Source of the DNA: WHSV01 sp050693935
Lineage (GTDB): Bacteria > Actinomycetota > CADDZG01 > WHSQ01
Assembly (NCBI GenBank): GCA_050693935.1
Contig: JBOGWU010000269.1
Span: forward strand, 1-64,000
DNA length: 64,000 bases
Direction: 5' to 3'
Positions 23,763 to 32,163 of this stretch are shown here, piece after piece. Within the stretch, counting starts at the first letter, position 1, and each line of letters opens with the position of its first letter. A model generated the notes under the pieces. That model saw only the letters and a list, made by a program, of their open reading frames with translations. It did no database searches and was not told the DNA's origin. Both the position numbers and the translations under genes were made by a program.

Positions 23763-24659
23763 ATGCAGGTCGCGCTCGACGAGGTGTACGAACGCCTCCT
23801 AGCCGATCCGGGGGTCGTATTGTTGCTCGGCGGCATCGACACCGGGAAGACGACCTTCGGAGTCGAGCTCGCGCGCCGCGCGACGGCCGCGGGCATCGAG
23901 GCGGCAATCGTCGATGCCGACATCGGTCAATCCGTCGTCGGCCCCCCGACGACCATCGGCCTCAAGCTGTGCAAGGGGCTCTCGGACTTCTCGCTGGATG
24001 CCCTGCGCCACGCGGATGCGCTGAGCTTTGTGGGCTCGATTGCACCGCGCGGCCACATGCTGCCGTTGGTAACGGGCACGGCGAAGCTAACCCGGCGAGC
24101 CAAGGAAGCGGGAGCCCGCATGGTCGTCGTCGACACCACGGGGTTCGTCTCGGGACTCTCGGGCCAGGGCCTGAAGTACTACAAGATGGACGTCCTCGCT
24201 CCCGATTTCGTGGTCGGCTTCGAACGTGGTGGCGAGCTCGAACCTGTAGTCGGGATCGCGCAGCGATTCATACCTGCCGAGGTGATCGAGATCGAGGTCC
24301 CTGCGGAGGTCGTGGTGCGCAGTGTGGACGAGCGCATGACCTTCCGGGAGCAGCAGTTTGCGACCTACTTCGCAGAGCGAGCGTCGCGCTGGAGAGTCAA
24401 GCCGACGGTGTTCATGCCGACGCTTCCCCCCGAGTTCGATCTGGCATTGCTCGACGCACTCGTGGTTGGAATGGAAGACGGCAAAGGCTCGTGCGTGGGT
24501 ATCGGCTTGCTCGAATACGATGCTCTCGAGGACATCCTCCGCATGGTTTCCCCCGTGACGGAGGGAGTCAGGGGTCTCCGGCTGGGGTCCATCCGGATCG
24601 ACGCCCAGGGTCGTTCGCGCGGCCCGGTCGATCTCAAACAGCTGTTCCAGACGGAGTAG
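23763..24659 (+). CDS. Clp1/Grc3-like P-loop polynucleotide kinase family protein
   Basis: A 298-residue P-loop NTPase. Walker A G-G-I-D-T-G-K-T-T (about 23-31) is the G-x-x-D-x-G-K-T-T form typical of Clp1/Grc3 polynucleotide 5'-kinases. It is followed by V-D-A-D-I-G-Q-S near 57 (D-x-D-x-G-Q, also Clp1-like), G-S-I-A-P-R-G-H near 97 and V-V-D-T-T-G-F near 125. The C-terminal third is an alpha/beta extension without known motifs. Such proteins phosphorylate RNA 5' ends in eukaryotes and archaea; bacterial members are little studied. GAGG eight bases upstream favours ATG 23763 over ATG 23757. It lies upstream of the bS22 gene. Confidence 0.75.
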   Translation: MQVALDEVYERLLADPGVVLLLGGIDTGKTTFGVELARRATAAGIEAAIVDADIGQSVVGPPTTIGLKLCKGLSDFSLDALRHADALSFVGSIAPRGHMLPLVTGTAKLTRRAKEAGARMVVVDTTGFVSGLSGQGLKYYKMDVLAPDFVVGFERGGELEPVVGIAQRFIPAEVIEIEVPAEVVVRSVDERMTFREQQFATYFAERASRWRVKPTVFMPTLPPEFDLALLDALVVGMEDGKGSCVGIGLLEYDALEDILRMVSPVTEGVRGLRLGSIRIDAQGRSRGPVDLKQLFQTE

Positions 24660-24692
24660 GCCTGTAGCGAGCTTCATAAGGAAAGGAACTAG

Positions 24693-24794
24693 ATGGGTTC
24701 ACTGGTCAAGAAGCGCCGCAAGAAGATGCGCAAGAAGAAGCACCGCAAGATGCTGAAGAAGACCCGCTGGCAGCGCCGTCAGCAGGGCAAGTAA
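24693..24794 (+). CDS. 30S ribosomal protein bS22 (AURKAIP1/COX24 domain)
   Basis: A 33-residue, almost wholly basic protein opening M-G-S-L-V-K-K-R-R-K-K-M-R-K-K-K-H and continuing R-K-M-L-K-K-T-R-W-Q-R-R. This is the actinobacterial bS22 (Rv0500B-type) protein, related to mitochondrial mS38, which binds the small subunit near the decoding region. AAAGGAACTAG before the ATG is a good ribosome site. Its location after the excisionase-type HTH and before the GalE2-like gene follows the mycobacterial order. Confidence 0.92.
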   Translation: MGSLVKKRRKKMRKKKHRKMLKKTRWQRRQQGK

Positions 24795-24867
24795 CCGCTC
24801 CGTTCGAGATATTTAGGGGCCGGGCGAGGAGCCTTCGGGCGATGGCTCGACGAGTAACATCGGCGTA

Positions 24868-25686
24868 ATGGCCAAGCGATCGATCGTCACGTTCCTGTCC
24901 GACTACGGGCTTCAGGACGAGTTCGTGGGTGTGTGCCACGGAGTGATGCTCGGTATCAAGCCCGACCTTCGCATCATCGACATTCATCACAACATCCTTC
25001 GTCAGGACGTGCGCCACGGGGCGGTAGTGCTGCAACAGTCGATCAAGTACATGCCGGAGGGCGTGCATCTGGCGGTGGTCGACCCCGCGGTCGGCTCGGA
25101 CCGCCGTGCGATTGCAGTCGAGACGGGACACGGCCAGGTTTTCGTGGCTCCGGACAATGGCTTGATCGTCGCGGCAGCCAACGAGTGCGGAGGCATCAAG
25201 TCCGCCCGCGAGCTCACCAACCGCAGCTTAATGCTGAGCCCCATGTCCCAGACCTTTCATGGCCGCGACGTGTTTGCTCCGGCCGCAGCGCACATTGCCA
25301 ACGGGGTCGCGCTGGAGGAGTTCGGCCCCGAGGTGCCCGTTGACCAAGTGGTGGCGCTCGACATCTCGGAGGCCTGGCTGCACGACGACCATTTGCACGC
25401 CGAGGTCTTGCAACTCGACCGTTTCGGCAATCTCCAGCTGAACTGCAACTTCAAGGGACTCGAGCAGGTGGGGATGGTCGCGGGGCGAACGATAGAGATA
25501 CGCATGGAGGGCCACCGCCTGCATGTGCCCTACGGCATCTCGTTCGCGGATGTCGAGGTCGGCGAGTTCGTTCTGGTCGAGGACTCGTACGAGAAGTTGT
25601 CGCTGGCGGTAAACAAGGGTGATGCCGCCGCCCGCCTCCAGGCCGGCTCCGGATCGACGATCATCGTCGGTCCCGCAGTCGGATAG
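24868..25686 (+). CDS. S-adenosyl-L-methionine hydrolase (adenosine-forming), DUF62 family
   Basis: SAM hydroxide adenosyltransferase: hydrolyses SAM to adenosine and methionine, and is a relative of fluorinase and chlorinase. 272 residues. N-terminal F-L-S-D-Y-G-L-Q-D-E-F-V-G near 8, V-D-P-x-V-G near 70, F-H-G-R-D-V-F-A-P-A near 130 and a C-terminal beta-barrel with D-R-F-G-N are present; the Asp-Arg-His triad (D in V-D-P, R and H around F-H-G-R-D) favours water rather than halide. TAACAT at 24855-24860 lies seven bases before the ATG, so it may be leaderless. Confidence 0.92.
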   Translation: MAKRSIVTFLSDYGLQDEFVGVCHGVMLGIKPDLRIIDIHHNILRQDVRHGAVVLQQSIKYMPEGVHLAVVDPAVGSDRRAIAVETGHGQVFVAPDNGLIVAAANECGGIKSARELTNRSLMLSPMSQTFHGRDVFAPAAAHIANGVALEEFGPEVPVDQVVALDISEAWLHDDHLHAEVLQLDRFGNLQLNCNFKGLEQVGMVAGRTIEIRMEGHRLHVPYGISFADVEVGEFVLVEDSYEKLSLAVNKGDAAARLQAGSGSTIIVGPAVG

Positions 25687-25700
25687 ACCGAAGGAGATCC

Positions 25701-26744
25701 GTGACCGCGGGAAAGCGCATCCTTATCACCGGCGTGTCGAAGTATCTGGGTCTGCGGCTCGCCAAGCGCTTCGAGCAAGATGATCGGGTCGACGCCGTGA
25801 TTGGCGTCGACCTCGACGAACCGCCGTTTCCCATCGAAAAGCTCGAGTTCGTTCGAGCAGACATTCGCAGCCCGTTGATCGCTCGTGTGCTCGAGTCGAC
25901 GCGCGTCGACACGATCGTTCACACCAATATCCTCTCGCGACCCGGCCGAGTTGGAGGGCGATCGCAGCTGAAGGAGAACAACGTAATCGGCACGCTCCAA
26001 CTGCTGGCCGCGGCGCAGCGGGCACAGAAAGTCGAGCGCGTGATCATGAAGTCCTCCACCGCGGTCTACGGGCTGGGCCCCAAGGAGCCCTCGATCGTTC
26101 GTGAGGATCACGACAACCGGCGAGCTCACCTCTTCGGGTACGGCAAGGACTGCTCCGAGGCTGAAACCTATGTCAGGGACTTTGGCCGGAGGCGTCCTGA
26201 TGTCGAGGTCATCATCCTGCGAACGCAGAGCCTCATCGGACCTACCGTGCACACCAACATGACCGACTATCTCTCCCTGCCCTTCCTACCGTCCGTGCTT
26301 GGCTACGACCCACGTTTGCAGCTCGTTCACGAGGAGGATGCGGTCGAGGCGTTCGCGGTCGCCACGCGGGACGCTCCCCCGGGCATCTACAACATCTCGG
26401 GCGAGGGAGTGGTCTATCTGTCGAAGGCGGCGCGCATGCTCGGCAAGCTCCAGTTACCAATGCTCTATCCGGCCGGGAGGGCGGCCAGCGCAGTGTTGCG
26501 CCGAGTCGGCCTGGTCGATTTTCCCACCGACCAACTGCAGTTCCTCGTCTACGGGCGCGTGGTCGACTTCAAGCGCGCCACGGACACCTTCGGGTTCACC
26601 CCGCGTTACACGACCGAGGAGGCGATCGGGGACTTCCGGGACCATCGAGATGCGAGCCGGCCCCCGCCTGAGTCCCGGCCCACCTGGGAGAGCGATCTCA
26701 TCGACCTGCTGCAGCGGCGATCCACCGCCGGGGAGAAGGTGTAG
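25701..26744 (+). CDS. NAD-dependent sugar epimerase/dehydratase, GalE2-like
   Basis: An extended SDR of 347 residues with the Rossmann motif I-T-G-V-S-K-Y-L-G near 9, D-L-D-E near 37, S-S-T-A-V-Y-G near 116 and Y-x-x-x-K replaced by F-G-Y-G-K-D near 144. The syntenic M. tuberculosis gene is Rv0501 (galE2), which supports orthology. AAGGAG seven bases upstream sets the GTG start. The TAG overlaps the GTG of the acyltransferase gene, so the two proteins are made together, perhaps for a glycolipid. Confidence 0.88.
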   Translation: MTAGKRILITGVSKYLGLRLAKRFEQDDRVDAVIGVDLDEPPFPIEKLEFVRADIRSPLIARVLESTRVDTIVHTNILSRPGRVGGRSQLKENNVIGTLQLLAAAQRAQKVERVIMKSSTAVYGLGPKEPSIVREDHDNRRAHLFGYGKDCSEAETYVRDFGRRRPDVEVIILRTQSLIGPTVHTNMTDYLSLPFLPSVLGYDPRLQLVHEEDAVEAFAVATRDAPPGIYNISGEGVVYLSKAARMLGKLQLPMLYPAGRAASAVLRRVGLVDFPTDQLQFLVYGRVVDFKRATDTFGFTPRYTTEEAIGDFRDHRDASRPPPESRPTWESDLIDLLQRRSTAGEKV

Positions 26745-27808
26745 TGGCCGACGCAGAGATCATCCGCCTGGACTCGAGAACCCAGGGCTCAACCGAGCAG
26801 TTATCGCAGCGCTGTATGGCTACCACCAAGAGCGGACGGCCGTGCCGCAACCACGCACTCGAGGGCGCCGACTACTGCGGGGTCCATCAGCGCGGGCGGC
26901 AGCCACAGCGACGTTCGCCCTCGTCGCGCGGGGCGCGGGACGAGGACCGGGTCGACGTCCAGAGCCCGAGCGCGGACGCGTCGCGGCCGGACAAGGCGCG
27001 CGCCTTCCTTCGACGACGGCTAAGCGGCGCCTATCCGATCGACGATTTCGGCTACGACGAGGAGTTGACACGAGAGGTGCTGCTACCGCTCATCAGACCT
27101 CTCTACGAGCGGTACTTCCGCGTTCGCACGCTCGGAGTAAACAGGATTCCCACCACGGGTCCGGCGCTCCTCGTCGGCAACCATTCGGGCTCGATCCCCA
27201 TCGACGCGGTCATGATGCAGTACGCGGTTGCCGCCGAGCACCCCGCCGGGAGGATCGTCCGCAACATCGGGGCCGACCTCGTATGGGCATCTCCGTTAAT
27301 CAGTCACCTCGCACGCAAGACTGGCAACGCGGTGGCTTGCGACGAGGACGCGTTTGCGCTGCTCGAGCGCGAGCAACTCGTGGCGGTTTTTCCCGAAGGG
27401 TTCAAAGGAACGGGCAAGGGCTGGAGCGAGCGCTACCGCCTCCAGCGTTTCGGCCGCGGGGGTTTCATCGAGGTCGCTTTACGCGCGAAGGTGCCCATCA
27501 TTCCCGTCGCGATCGTGGGGGCCGAGGAGGCCTTCCCGATGATCGCCAATGCCAGGCTGCTGGCCTCGCTCCTGCGCCTACCCTATTTTCCGATCACGCC
27601 TACCTTCCCCTTGCTCGGCCCCCTCGGGCTGCTCCCGCTGCCGAGTCGCTGGGTCATCGAGTTCGGCGAACCGATTCCCATGGACGGCTATCCGGACGAC
27701 GCCGCCGACGACAAGATGTTCGTGTTCGATCTCACAGACTCGATTCGCGACCGCATCCAGCAAATGGTCTACAAGGGCCTCAGGTACAGGGGCAGCGCCT
27801 TCCTCTAG
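26744..27808 (+). CDS. PlsC-like acyltransferase with N-terminal Cys/His finger
   Basis: A 354-residue protein. Residues about 20-52 hold R-C-M-A-T-T-K-S-G-R-P-C-R-N and A-D-Y-C-G-V-H, a C-x9-C-x11-C-x2-H module seen in other proteins as a small metal-binding finger. A low-complexity linker follows, then a glycerophosphate acyltransferase domain from about residue 110 with the catalytic G-N-H-S-G-S-I-P-I-D (H-x4-D box) and F-P-E-G-F-K-G. It is the positional equivalent of mycobacterial Rv0502. GTG start overlaps the epimerase stop. Confidence 0.87.
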   Translation: MADAEIIRLDSRTQGSTEQLSQRCMATTKSGRPCRNHALEGADYCGVHQRGRQPQRRSPSSRGARDEDRVDVQSPSADASRPDKARAFLRRRLSGAYPIDDFGYDEELTREVLLPLIRPLYERYFRVRTLGVNRIPTTGPALLVGNHSGSIPIDAVMMQYAVAAEHPAGRIVRNIGADLVWASPLISHLARKTGNAVACDEDAFALLEREQLVAVFPEGFKGTGKGWSERYRLQRFGRGGFIEVALRAKVPIIPVAIVGAEEAFPMIANARLLASLLRLPYFPITPTFPLLGPLGLLPLPSRWVIEFGEPIPMDGYPDDAADDKMFVFDLTDSIRDRIQQMVYKGLRYRGSAFL

Positions 27809-27810
27809 AG

Positions 27811-27866
27811 CCCTCCGACGTGGCGGAACCCCGAACCTTCCGACGGTGTAGAGCGTCGTAGGAGGG
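27811..27866 (+). terminator. Imperfect stem-loop after the epimerase-acyltransferase operon
   Basis: CCCTCC-GACG (27811-27820) can pair with CGTC-GTA-GGAGGG (27854-27866), leaving a three-base bulge and a loop of about 33 bases. It lies just after the acyltransferase stop and before the lipoprotein gene. There is no T-tract, so either a rho-aided stop or a leader structure of the next gene is possible. Confidence 0.35.
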
Positions 27867-27892
27867 GCGGAACAAACCACAGGGGGCTCACC

Positions 27893-29167
27893 ATGAGATC
27901 GGGAGCAAAGCTGTCGGCGGCAGTCGCAGCCGTCGCGCTTCTGGCGTCGTGCTCGTCGGGCATCGGAGAGCAGATGACCGAGGTGCAAAAGGCGGCGGGG
28001 GCGGTCGGCGATGCCCGGGATCTCCTGTTCACGGAGCAGGGAGCCGATCTCTCGGTGGTCGACGCGTCTACCGGCGACCAGGTGTTCGAGATTTCGGAGG
28101 CGGTGACGTCTCCCGACCACTCGAGGTTGTACTCGGAGAAACGGCGAGCGGATCAAGCCTTCGTCTCGATGCTGGATTCGAGCACGGGGACGCGCCTCGG
28201 TCGTATGCGAGTGGGGGAGCATCTCGAGCCCAGGGTGGCATCGACGAGCGGCGATCTGCTGGCCCTTGCCGAGCCGCACCAGGCGGGGGCGACTCCCTGG
28301 CTTCCCGCGGGTCGCCGTCGTTCCGAGATCGCAGTGGTTTCGACCGGTGACGGCGCTATTCGCTCCTACGACCTGAAGGGCAACTTCGAGATCGAGGCGT
28401 TCTCTACGGACGACCGTCAGCTGTTCCTGCTCGAGTACAGGCCCGCACTCAACCCAACGCGCTACACACTGCGGCGCCTCAAGCTCGGCTCTGGAGATGT
28501 CGTTCCCATCAAGCGTTCGAAGCAGAACGCCCCTGGTTCAATGCTGGGAACCGGCAGGGTCGCGCTCTTCTCTCCGAGCGGGCACGAGCTTTACACCCTC
28601 TACACGCAGCAGGGCCCGAACTACGCGCACGGTGACGACGGGACCCACGAGCATGACGCGGGGGCGGTCCACGCGTTCATTCATCTGCTCAATCTCGAGG
28701 GGGCCTGGACGCACTGCATCGACTTGCCGATGCCGTTCGGAACGGGAGCGGTCACGACGCACGCTCTCGCGATGTCGGCCGACGGCACTCGTCTGTACGT
28801 GGCCGATCCTTCCTCGGGCGGCGTCGCGATAATCGACCCCGCTCAGGCCAAGGTGCTCGGGTCGACGACCATGGATCTCGACGCGCTAACCAAGGGCGAC
28901 GAGTCCGCGCAGGTCGGCTCTGATGGGAGGCTGTATCTGGCGGGAGGAACTCAGGTGCTCGCGCTCGACGGCCGCACGCTCGAAGCGGTAGAGCGCTGGG
29001 AGATTGGTGAGCGGGTATCGGGCTTGGCGGTCAGCTCCGACGGGACTCGTCTCTACCTGGCGATTCGCAACCGGGTGAAGGTGGTCGACTCGACGACCGG
29101 GGCGGGCATCGAAGTCATACGGGCACGCGGCATCACCGGCATCAGCCACCTGAGCCCAACCAGATAG
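27893..29167 (+). CDS. Beta-propeller lipoprotein
   Basis: A 424-residue exported protein. Signal peptide with lipobox L-A-S-C (Cys about 21), then repeated blades each with a hydrophobic strand ending in V-D-x-S-T-G or similar (V-V-D-A-S-T-G-D, M-L-D-S-S-T-G-T, A-L-D-G-R-T-L, V-V-D-S-T-T-G), as in YVTN/PQQ/WD40-like propellers. It is likely to bind partners or sense ligands at the outside of the membrane; no enzyme motif is visible. An AGGGGG ribosome site precedes the ATG. Confidence 0.8.
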   Translation: MRSGAKLSAAVAAVALLASCSSGIGEQMTEVQKAAGAVGDARDLLFTEQGADLSVVDASTGDQVFEISEAVTSPDHSRLYSEKRRADQAFVSMLDSSTGTRLGRMRVGEHLEPRVASTSGDLLALAEPHQAGATPWLPAGRRRSEIAVVSTGDGAIRSYDLKGNFEIEAFSTDDRQLFLLEYRPALNPTRYTLRRLKLGSGDVVPIKRSKQNAPGSMLGTGRVALFSPSGHELYTLYTQQGPNYAHGDDGTHEHDAGAVHAFIHLLNLEGAWTHCIDLPMPFGTGAVTTHALAMSADGTRLYVADPSSGGVAIIDPAQAKVLGSTTMDLDALTKGDESAQVGSDGRLYLAGGTQVLALDGRTLEAVERWEIGERVSGLAVSSDGTRLYLAIRNRVKVVDSTTGAGIEVIRARGITGISHLSPTR

Positions 29168-29243
29168 CCCCCCCGTTTCGCGATCTGCTACAGAGGCGAC
29201 GCTGAACGACGGTGGTGTCGCAAATCGGCGCGATGGGCGGGGG

Positions 29244-29345
29244 TCAGGGCCCGGTCAGGCTCCAGACGCGCATGACGCTCAGGGTGCCGGCGACGGCGAT
29301 CGCCACCAGTAGCAGGACGATGGCGTAAAGGGTGTTTCGTCTCAT
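29244..29345 (-). CDS. 33-residue single-helix membrane protein
   Basis: A small protein (begins M-R-R-N-T-L-Y) with one hydrophobic helix covering residues 7-23 and a short tail ending S-L-T-G-P. Its ATG overlaps the TGA of the upstream zinc-ribbon gene by four bases (ATGA), strong evidence that it is translated. It is the last gene of the sulfite reductase-cysH operon, where it may anchor or assist the pathway enzymes. It resembles no named family I know. Confidence 0.65.
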   Translation of the reverse strand: MRRNTLYAIVLLLVAIAVAGTLSVMRVWSLTGP

Positions 29346-29506
29346 GGGTTCGAGGATACGGCGCCTTCGCCCTCGTCGGTTCCCTTGAAGCGCACCTCGA
29401 AGCGCCGGCCGCACGACTCGCAGTAATAGTCACGGCCTTCGCCGACGGGCTCAATCGACTGCTCGGCGCAGTAAGGACAGTAGAAGGGCACCGCTCGCAT
29501 GCTCAT
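29342..29506 (-). CDS. Small zinc-ribbon protein of the sulfate assimilation operon
   Basis: 54 residues with two C-x2-C pairs, F-Y-C-P-Y-C-A and Y-C-E-S-C-G-R-R, forming a rubredoxin-like zinc ribbon, and an acidic tail. Tiny Cys-pair proteins at this place between sulfite reductase/cysH and downstream genes are known in Streptomyces and relatives. It may deliver electrons or bind metal. It starts 22 bases after cysH and overlaps the next gene by four bases. Confidence 0.78.
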   Translation of the reverse strand: MSMRAVPFYCPYCAEQSIEPVGEGRDYYCESCGRRFEVRFKGTDEGEGAVSSNP

Positions 29507-29527
29507 GCTCGTCGCTCTTTCCGATCG

Positions 29528-30304
29528 CTACTGCTCGGCTTCGCTCTCGCGCGAGTGCCCGAAGCTGTGGATCCCACATTCGGTCTTGTCGAACCCCTCC
29601 CAGCGCCCGGCACGCTCGTCGCCGTTGTTCGACCCGGCCGGCTTGGTGCAGGGCCAGCAGCCTATCGACGAATAGCCGAGCTCCAATAGTGGGTGGGTGG
29701 GAATCTCGAATTCGGCTTGGTAGGCATCGACATCTTCGCGGGTCCAGCCCGCCAGTGGATGAATCTTGAGTATCTCTTCGCCGGAGGCCAGCATCTGAGC
29801 CTCGACGATCGGAGTCGATGCGCGCAGCGGAGATTGGTCGCGCCGGAGCCCCGATATCCACCCGTCGTAGTCCTTGAGGGCGCGCTGGAGAGGCTCGACC
29901 TTGTTGATGAAACAGCACTTGTCTGGGTCGCGCAGGAACAACTCCGGTCCGTGGCGTTGCTCTTGTTCCTCCACAGTGCCGTGTTCGCCGTGAAGCTCGA
30001 CGAGGTTGAGGTCCCACTGGTTGGTGATCCGTTCCTTGAACGCGAGCGTTTCGTCGAAGTGGAACCCGGTGTTCAAAAACAGCACCGGAAGTCCGGGCCT
30101 GATCGACTGGAGCAGGTGAAGAATGACGAGACCCGAGGACTGGAACGAGGTCGCAACCGCAAGCCGATCGATGCTCCCGGCTGCCCACCTCAGGATCTCG
30201 CGGGGATGAGCGCGCTCGAGCAGCTCGTAGCTGACGTCGGGGGACGCAAAGGCCGGGTGCAGCGGCTCGGACCGCTGCATGGAGGCGTTTCGTCCCACCG
30301 TCAC
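29528..30304 (-). CDS. cysH: Assimilatory APS/PAPS reductase
   Basis: Reduces adenylyl sulfate (or PAPS) to sulfite. 258 residues with the PP-loop-like S-F-Q-S-S-G near 53, the iron-sulfur motif C-C (D-K-C-C-F-I-N-K near 135) and C-x2-C (G-C-W-P-C near 217), and the C-terminal E-C-G-I-H with the catalytic Cys. The CC/CxxC set indicates a [4Fe-4S] APS reductase rather than a clusterless PAPS reductase. GTG at 30304 overlaps the sulfite reductase stop codon by four bases, so the two are translationally coupled. Confidence 0.94.
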   Translation of the reverse strand: MTVGRNASMQRSEPLHPAFASPDVSYELLERAHPREILRWAAGSIDRLAVATSFQSSGLVILHLLQSIRPGLPVLFLNTGFHFDETLAFKERITNQWDLNLVELHGEHGTVEEQEQRHGPELFLRDPDKCCFINKVEPLQRALKDYDGWISGLRRDQSPLRASTPIVEAQMLASGEEILKIHPLAGWTREDVDAYQAEFEIPTHPLLELGYSSIGCWPCTKPAGSNNGDERAGRWEGFDKTECGIHSFGHSRESEAEQ

Positions 30305-32103
30305 GAAGCCCGCGCCTCGGCGATGATTCCGGGCGCGGGCGGCAGCGCGACGAAGTTCGGCTTGGAACCGAACTCGCTTAGCTCCCTGTCGCTCAACCGG
30401 TTCACGAATGAGGCGAAGGTATCATCGGGCGCCCGCAGCTTCCGGTAACGGCGGACGACGGTTTCGACATAGGGACCGAGTTCATTTCCGAGGACCTTGA
30501 CGCCCCTTACCTTGCGCCCGAAGGAGCGTTCGGTGCCCAGATGACCGCCGAGATGTACGAGAAACGCCTCGACCTTTCGCTTGACGACGATGGGCCGCCC
30601 CGACTCGTCGGTCGCGTGAGCCCGCTCGGTTACCTGGCAGCCCATCAGGCCGATGTCCGCCGTCTGGTAACGCGCGCATGAATTGGGACAGCCGTTCACG
30701 TTGATGCGAACCTCCTCGTCGAACCCGGGGAGCCGCTCCTCCAGGAAGCGGTACAGCTCCGCGGCCCGGCCCTTGGTTTCGACGATGGCGAGCTTACAGA
30801 ACTCGATCCCGGTACACGCCATGGTCCCACGGCGCCAGGCGCTCGCCTCGACGGGGAGGTTCAGGGTCTCGAGTTCCTCGAGAAGCTCGGCAACTCGATC
30901 CTCGGCCACGTCCAGAATGACCAGCTTCTGCTGGGTGGTGGTACGGATCCGGCCGCGCCCGTACCTAGCGGCGAGCCTGGCGACCGCCCGCAGTTGATGC
31001 CCGTCGATTCGCCCCGCCCGCGGAGCGAAGCCGACATAGTAGTTGCCGTCTCGTTGGGGCCAAACGCCCGCGTGCTCGCGGTGCGACGCCTTCGACGGCG
31101 CCGGCTCGGGGAGATCGTCCAGGGCGAAGCCGAGCTCTTCCTCGAGCACGGCCCTGAACGTCTCCGGGCCCCAATCCTTGACCAGGAACTTGAGCCTCGC
31201 TCGGTTGCGCGCCCTCCGGTAGCCGTAGTCGCGAAACACCGCGGTAACGCCGAGCACCACAGGGACGACCTGTTCGATCGTAACGAAGGCCCCCAGTCGT
31301 TGAGCGAATATCGGGTTGGTCGAAAGGCCCCCGCCAACCCACAGATCGAATCCTCTGCGACCGTCCGGGTGAACCGCTCCCACCAGTGAGAGGTCGTTTA
31401 TCTCGGGCTGGCCGCATTGGTGGGAGCAGCCTGAAATCGAGATCTTGTACTTGCGGGGAAGGTTGGAGAACTCCTGATTGCCCGCCAGCTTTGCGTTTAC
31501 CTCGTTGAGGACTAGGGACGCGTCCACGACCTCGGAGTCGTCGACGCCGGCCAGGGGGCAGCCGAGAATGTTGCGGGGGGTGTCGCCGCACGCCTCGGTT
31601 GTCGATAGCCCCACTCGCTCGAGCTCGGACCAGATCTCGGGCAGTTGTTCGATGCGGATCCAGTGAAGCTGGATGTTCTGACGATCGGTCACGTCGGCCA
31701 CGTCTCGCCCGAAGCGCTCCGACAGAGTTCCGATCATGTCGGTCTGCTCGGCGGTGAGCTGGCCCCCCGGAATACGGATGCGCAACATGAAGTAGCCGTC
31801 GGCCTCGGGTCGCTGGGTGTAGAGCCCATGCCAGCGAAAGCGATTGCGCAGGTCGCTGGGCCAGATCGAGCCGAATCCGTCCTTGGCGTAGACGTGTTCG
31901 ATGCGGGTTCGAACGTTCAGCCCGTCGTCCTCACGTTTGGCCACCTCGGCGGGGTTGAGAGGCTCGCGGTACCCGAAGGCCCACTGGCCCTCGGAGCGAG
32001 CCGGGCGCGGCGGGCTCGGCCGGACCGCATAATCAGATCGGGGCGGGCTCGGCCGGACCTCAGGAAGCGGGGTAGCGGCCTTGCATCCGCAGGTATCACA
32101 CAC
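30301..32103 (-). CDS. sirA: Ferredoxin-dependent sulfite reductase (NirA/SirA family)
   Basis: Six-electron reduction of sulfite to sulfide (or nitrite to ammonia) using sirohaem and a [4Fe-4S] cluster. 600 residues with duplicated ferrodoxin-like and sirohaem domains; cluster ligands are C-T-G-I-E-F-C near 437 and C-P-N-S-C near 480. Position next to cysH argues for sulfite. The N-terminus is unusual: M-C-D-T-C-G-C, a C-x2-C-x-C motif, then two copies of V-R-P-S-P-P-R derived from an 18-base direct repeat (32009-32026 and 32042-32059). Transcription probably starts at the promoter at 32164-32192. Confidence 0.9.
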   Translation of the reverse strand: MCDTCGCKAATPLPEVRPSPPRSDYAVRPSPPRPARSEGQWAFGYREPLNPAEVAKREDDGLNVRTRIEHVYAKDGFGSIWPSDLRNRFRWHGLYTQRPEADGYFMLRIRIPGGQLTAEQTDMIGTLSERFGRDVADVTDRQNIQLHWIRIEQLPEIWSELERVGLSTTEACGDTPRNILGCPLAGVDDSEVVDASLVLNEVNAKLAGNQEFSNLPRKYKISISGCSHQCGQPEINDLSLVGAVHPDGRRGFDLWVGGGLSTNPIFAQRLGAFVTIEQVVPVVLGVTAVFRDYGYRRARNRARLKFLVKDWGPETFRAVLEEELGFALDDLPEPAPSKASHREHAGVWPQRDGNYYVGFAPRAGRIDGHQLRAVARLAARYGRGRIRTTTQQKLVILDVAEDRVAELLEELETLNLPVEASAWRRGTMACTGIEFCKLAIVETKGRAAELYRFLEERLPGFDEEVRINVNGCPNSCARYQTADIGLMGCQVTERAHATDESGRPIVVKRKVEAFLVHLGGHLGTERSFGRKVRGVKVLGNELGPYVETVVRRYRKLRAPDDTFASFVNRLSDRELSEFGSKPNFVALPPAPGIIAEARAS

Positions 32104-32163
32104 TGGAACAGTCCTTGTCTCGTCGGTCTCTCTCGGGAGGGCGACGTTGCCCGCAGAATCAGT

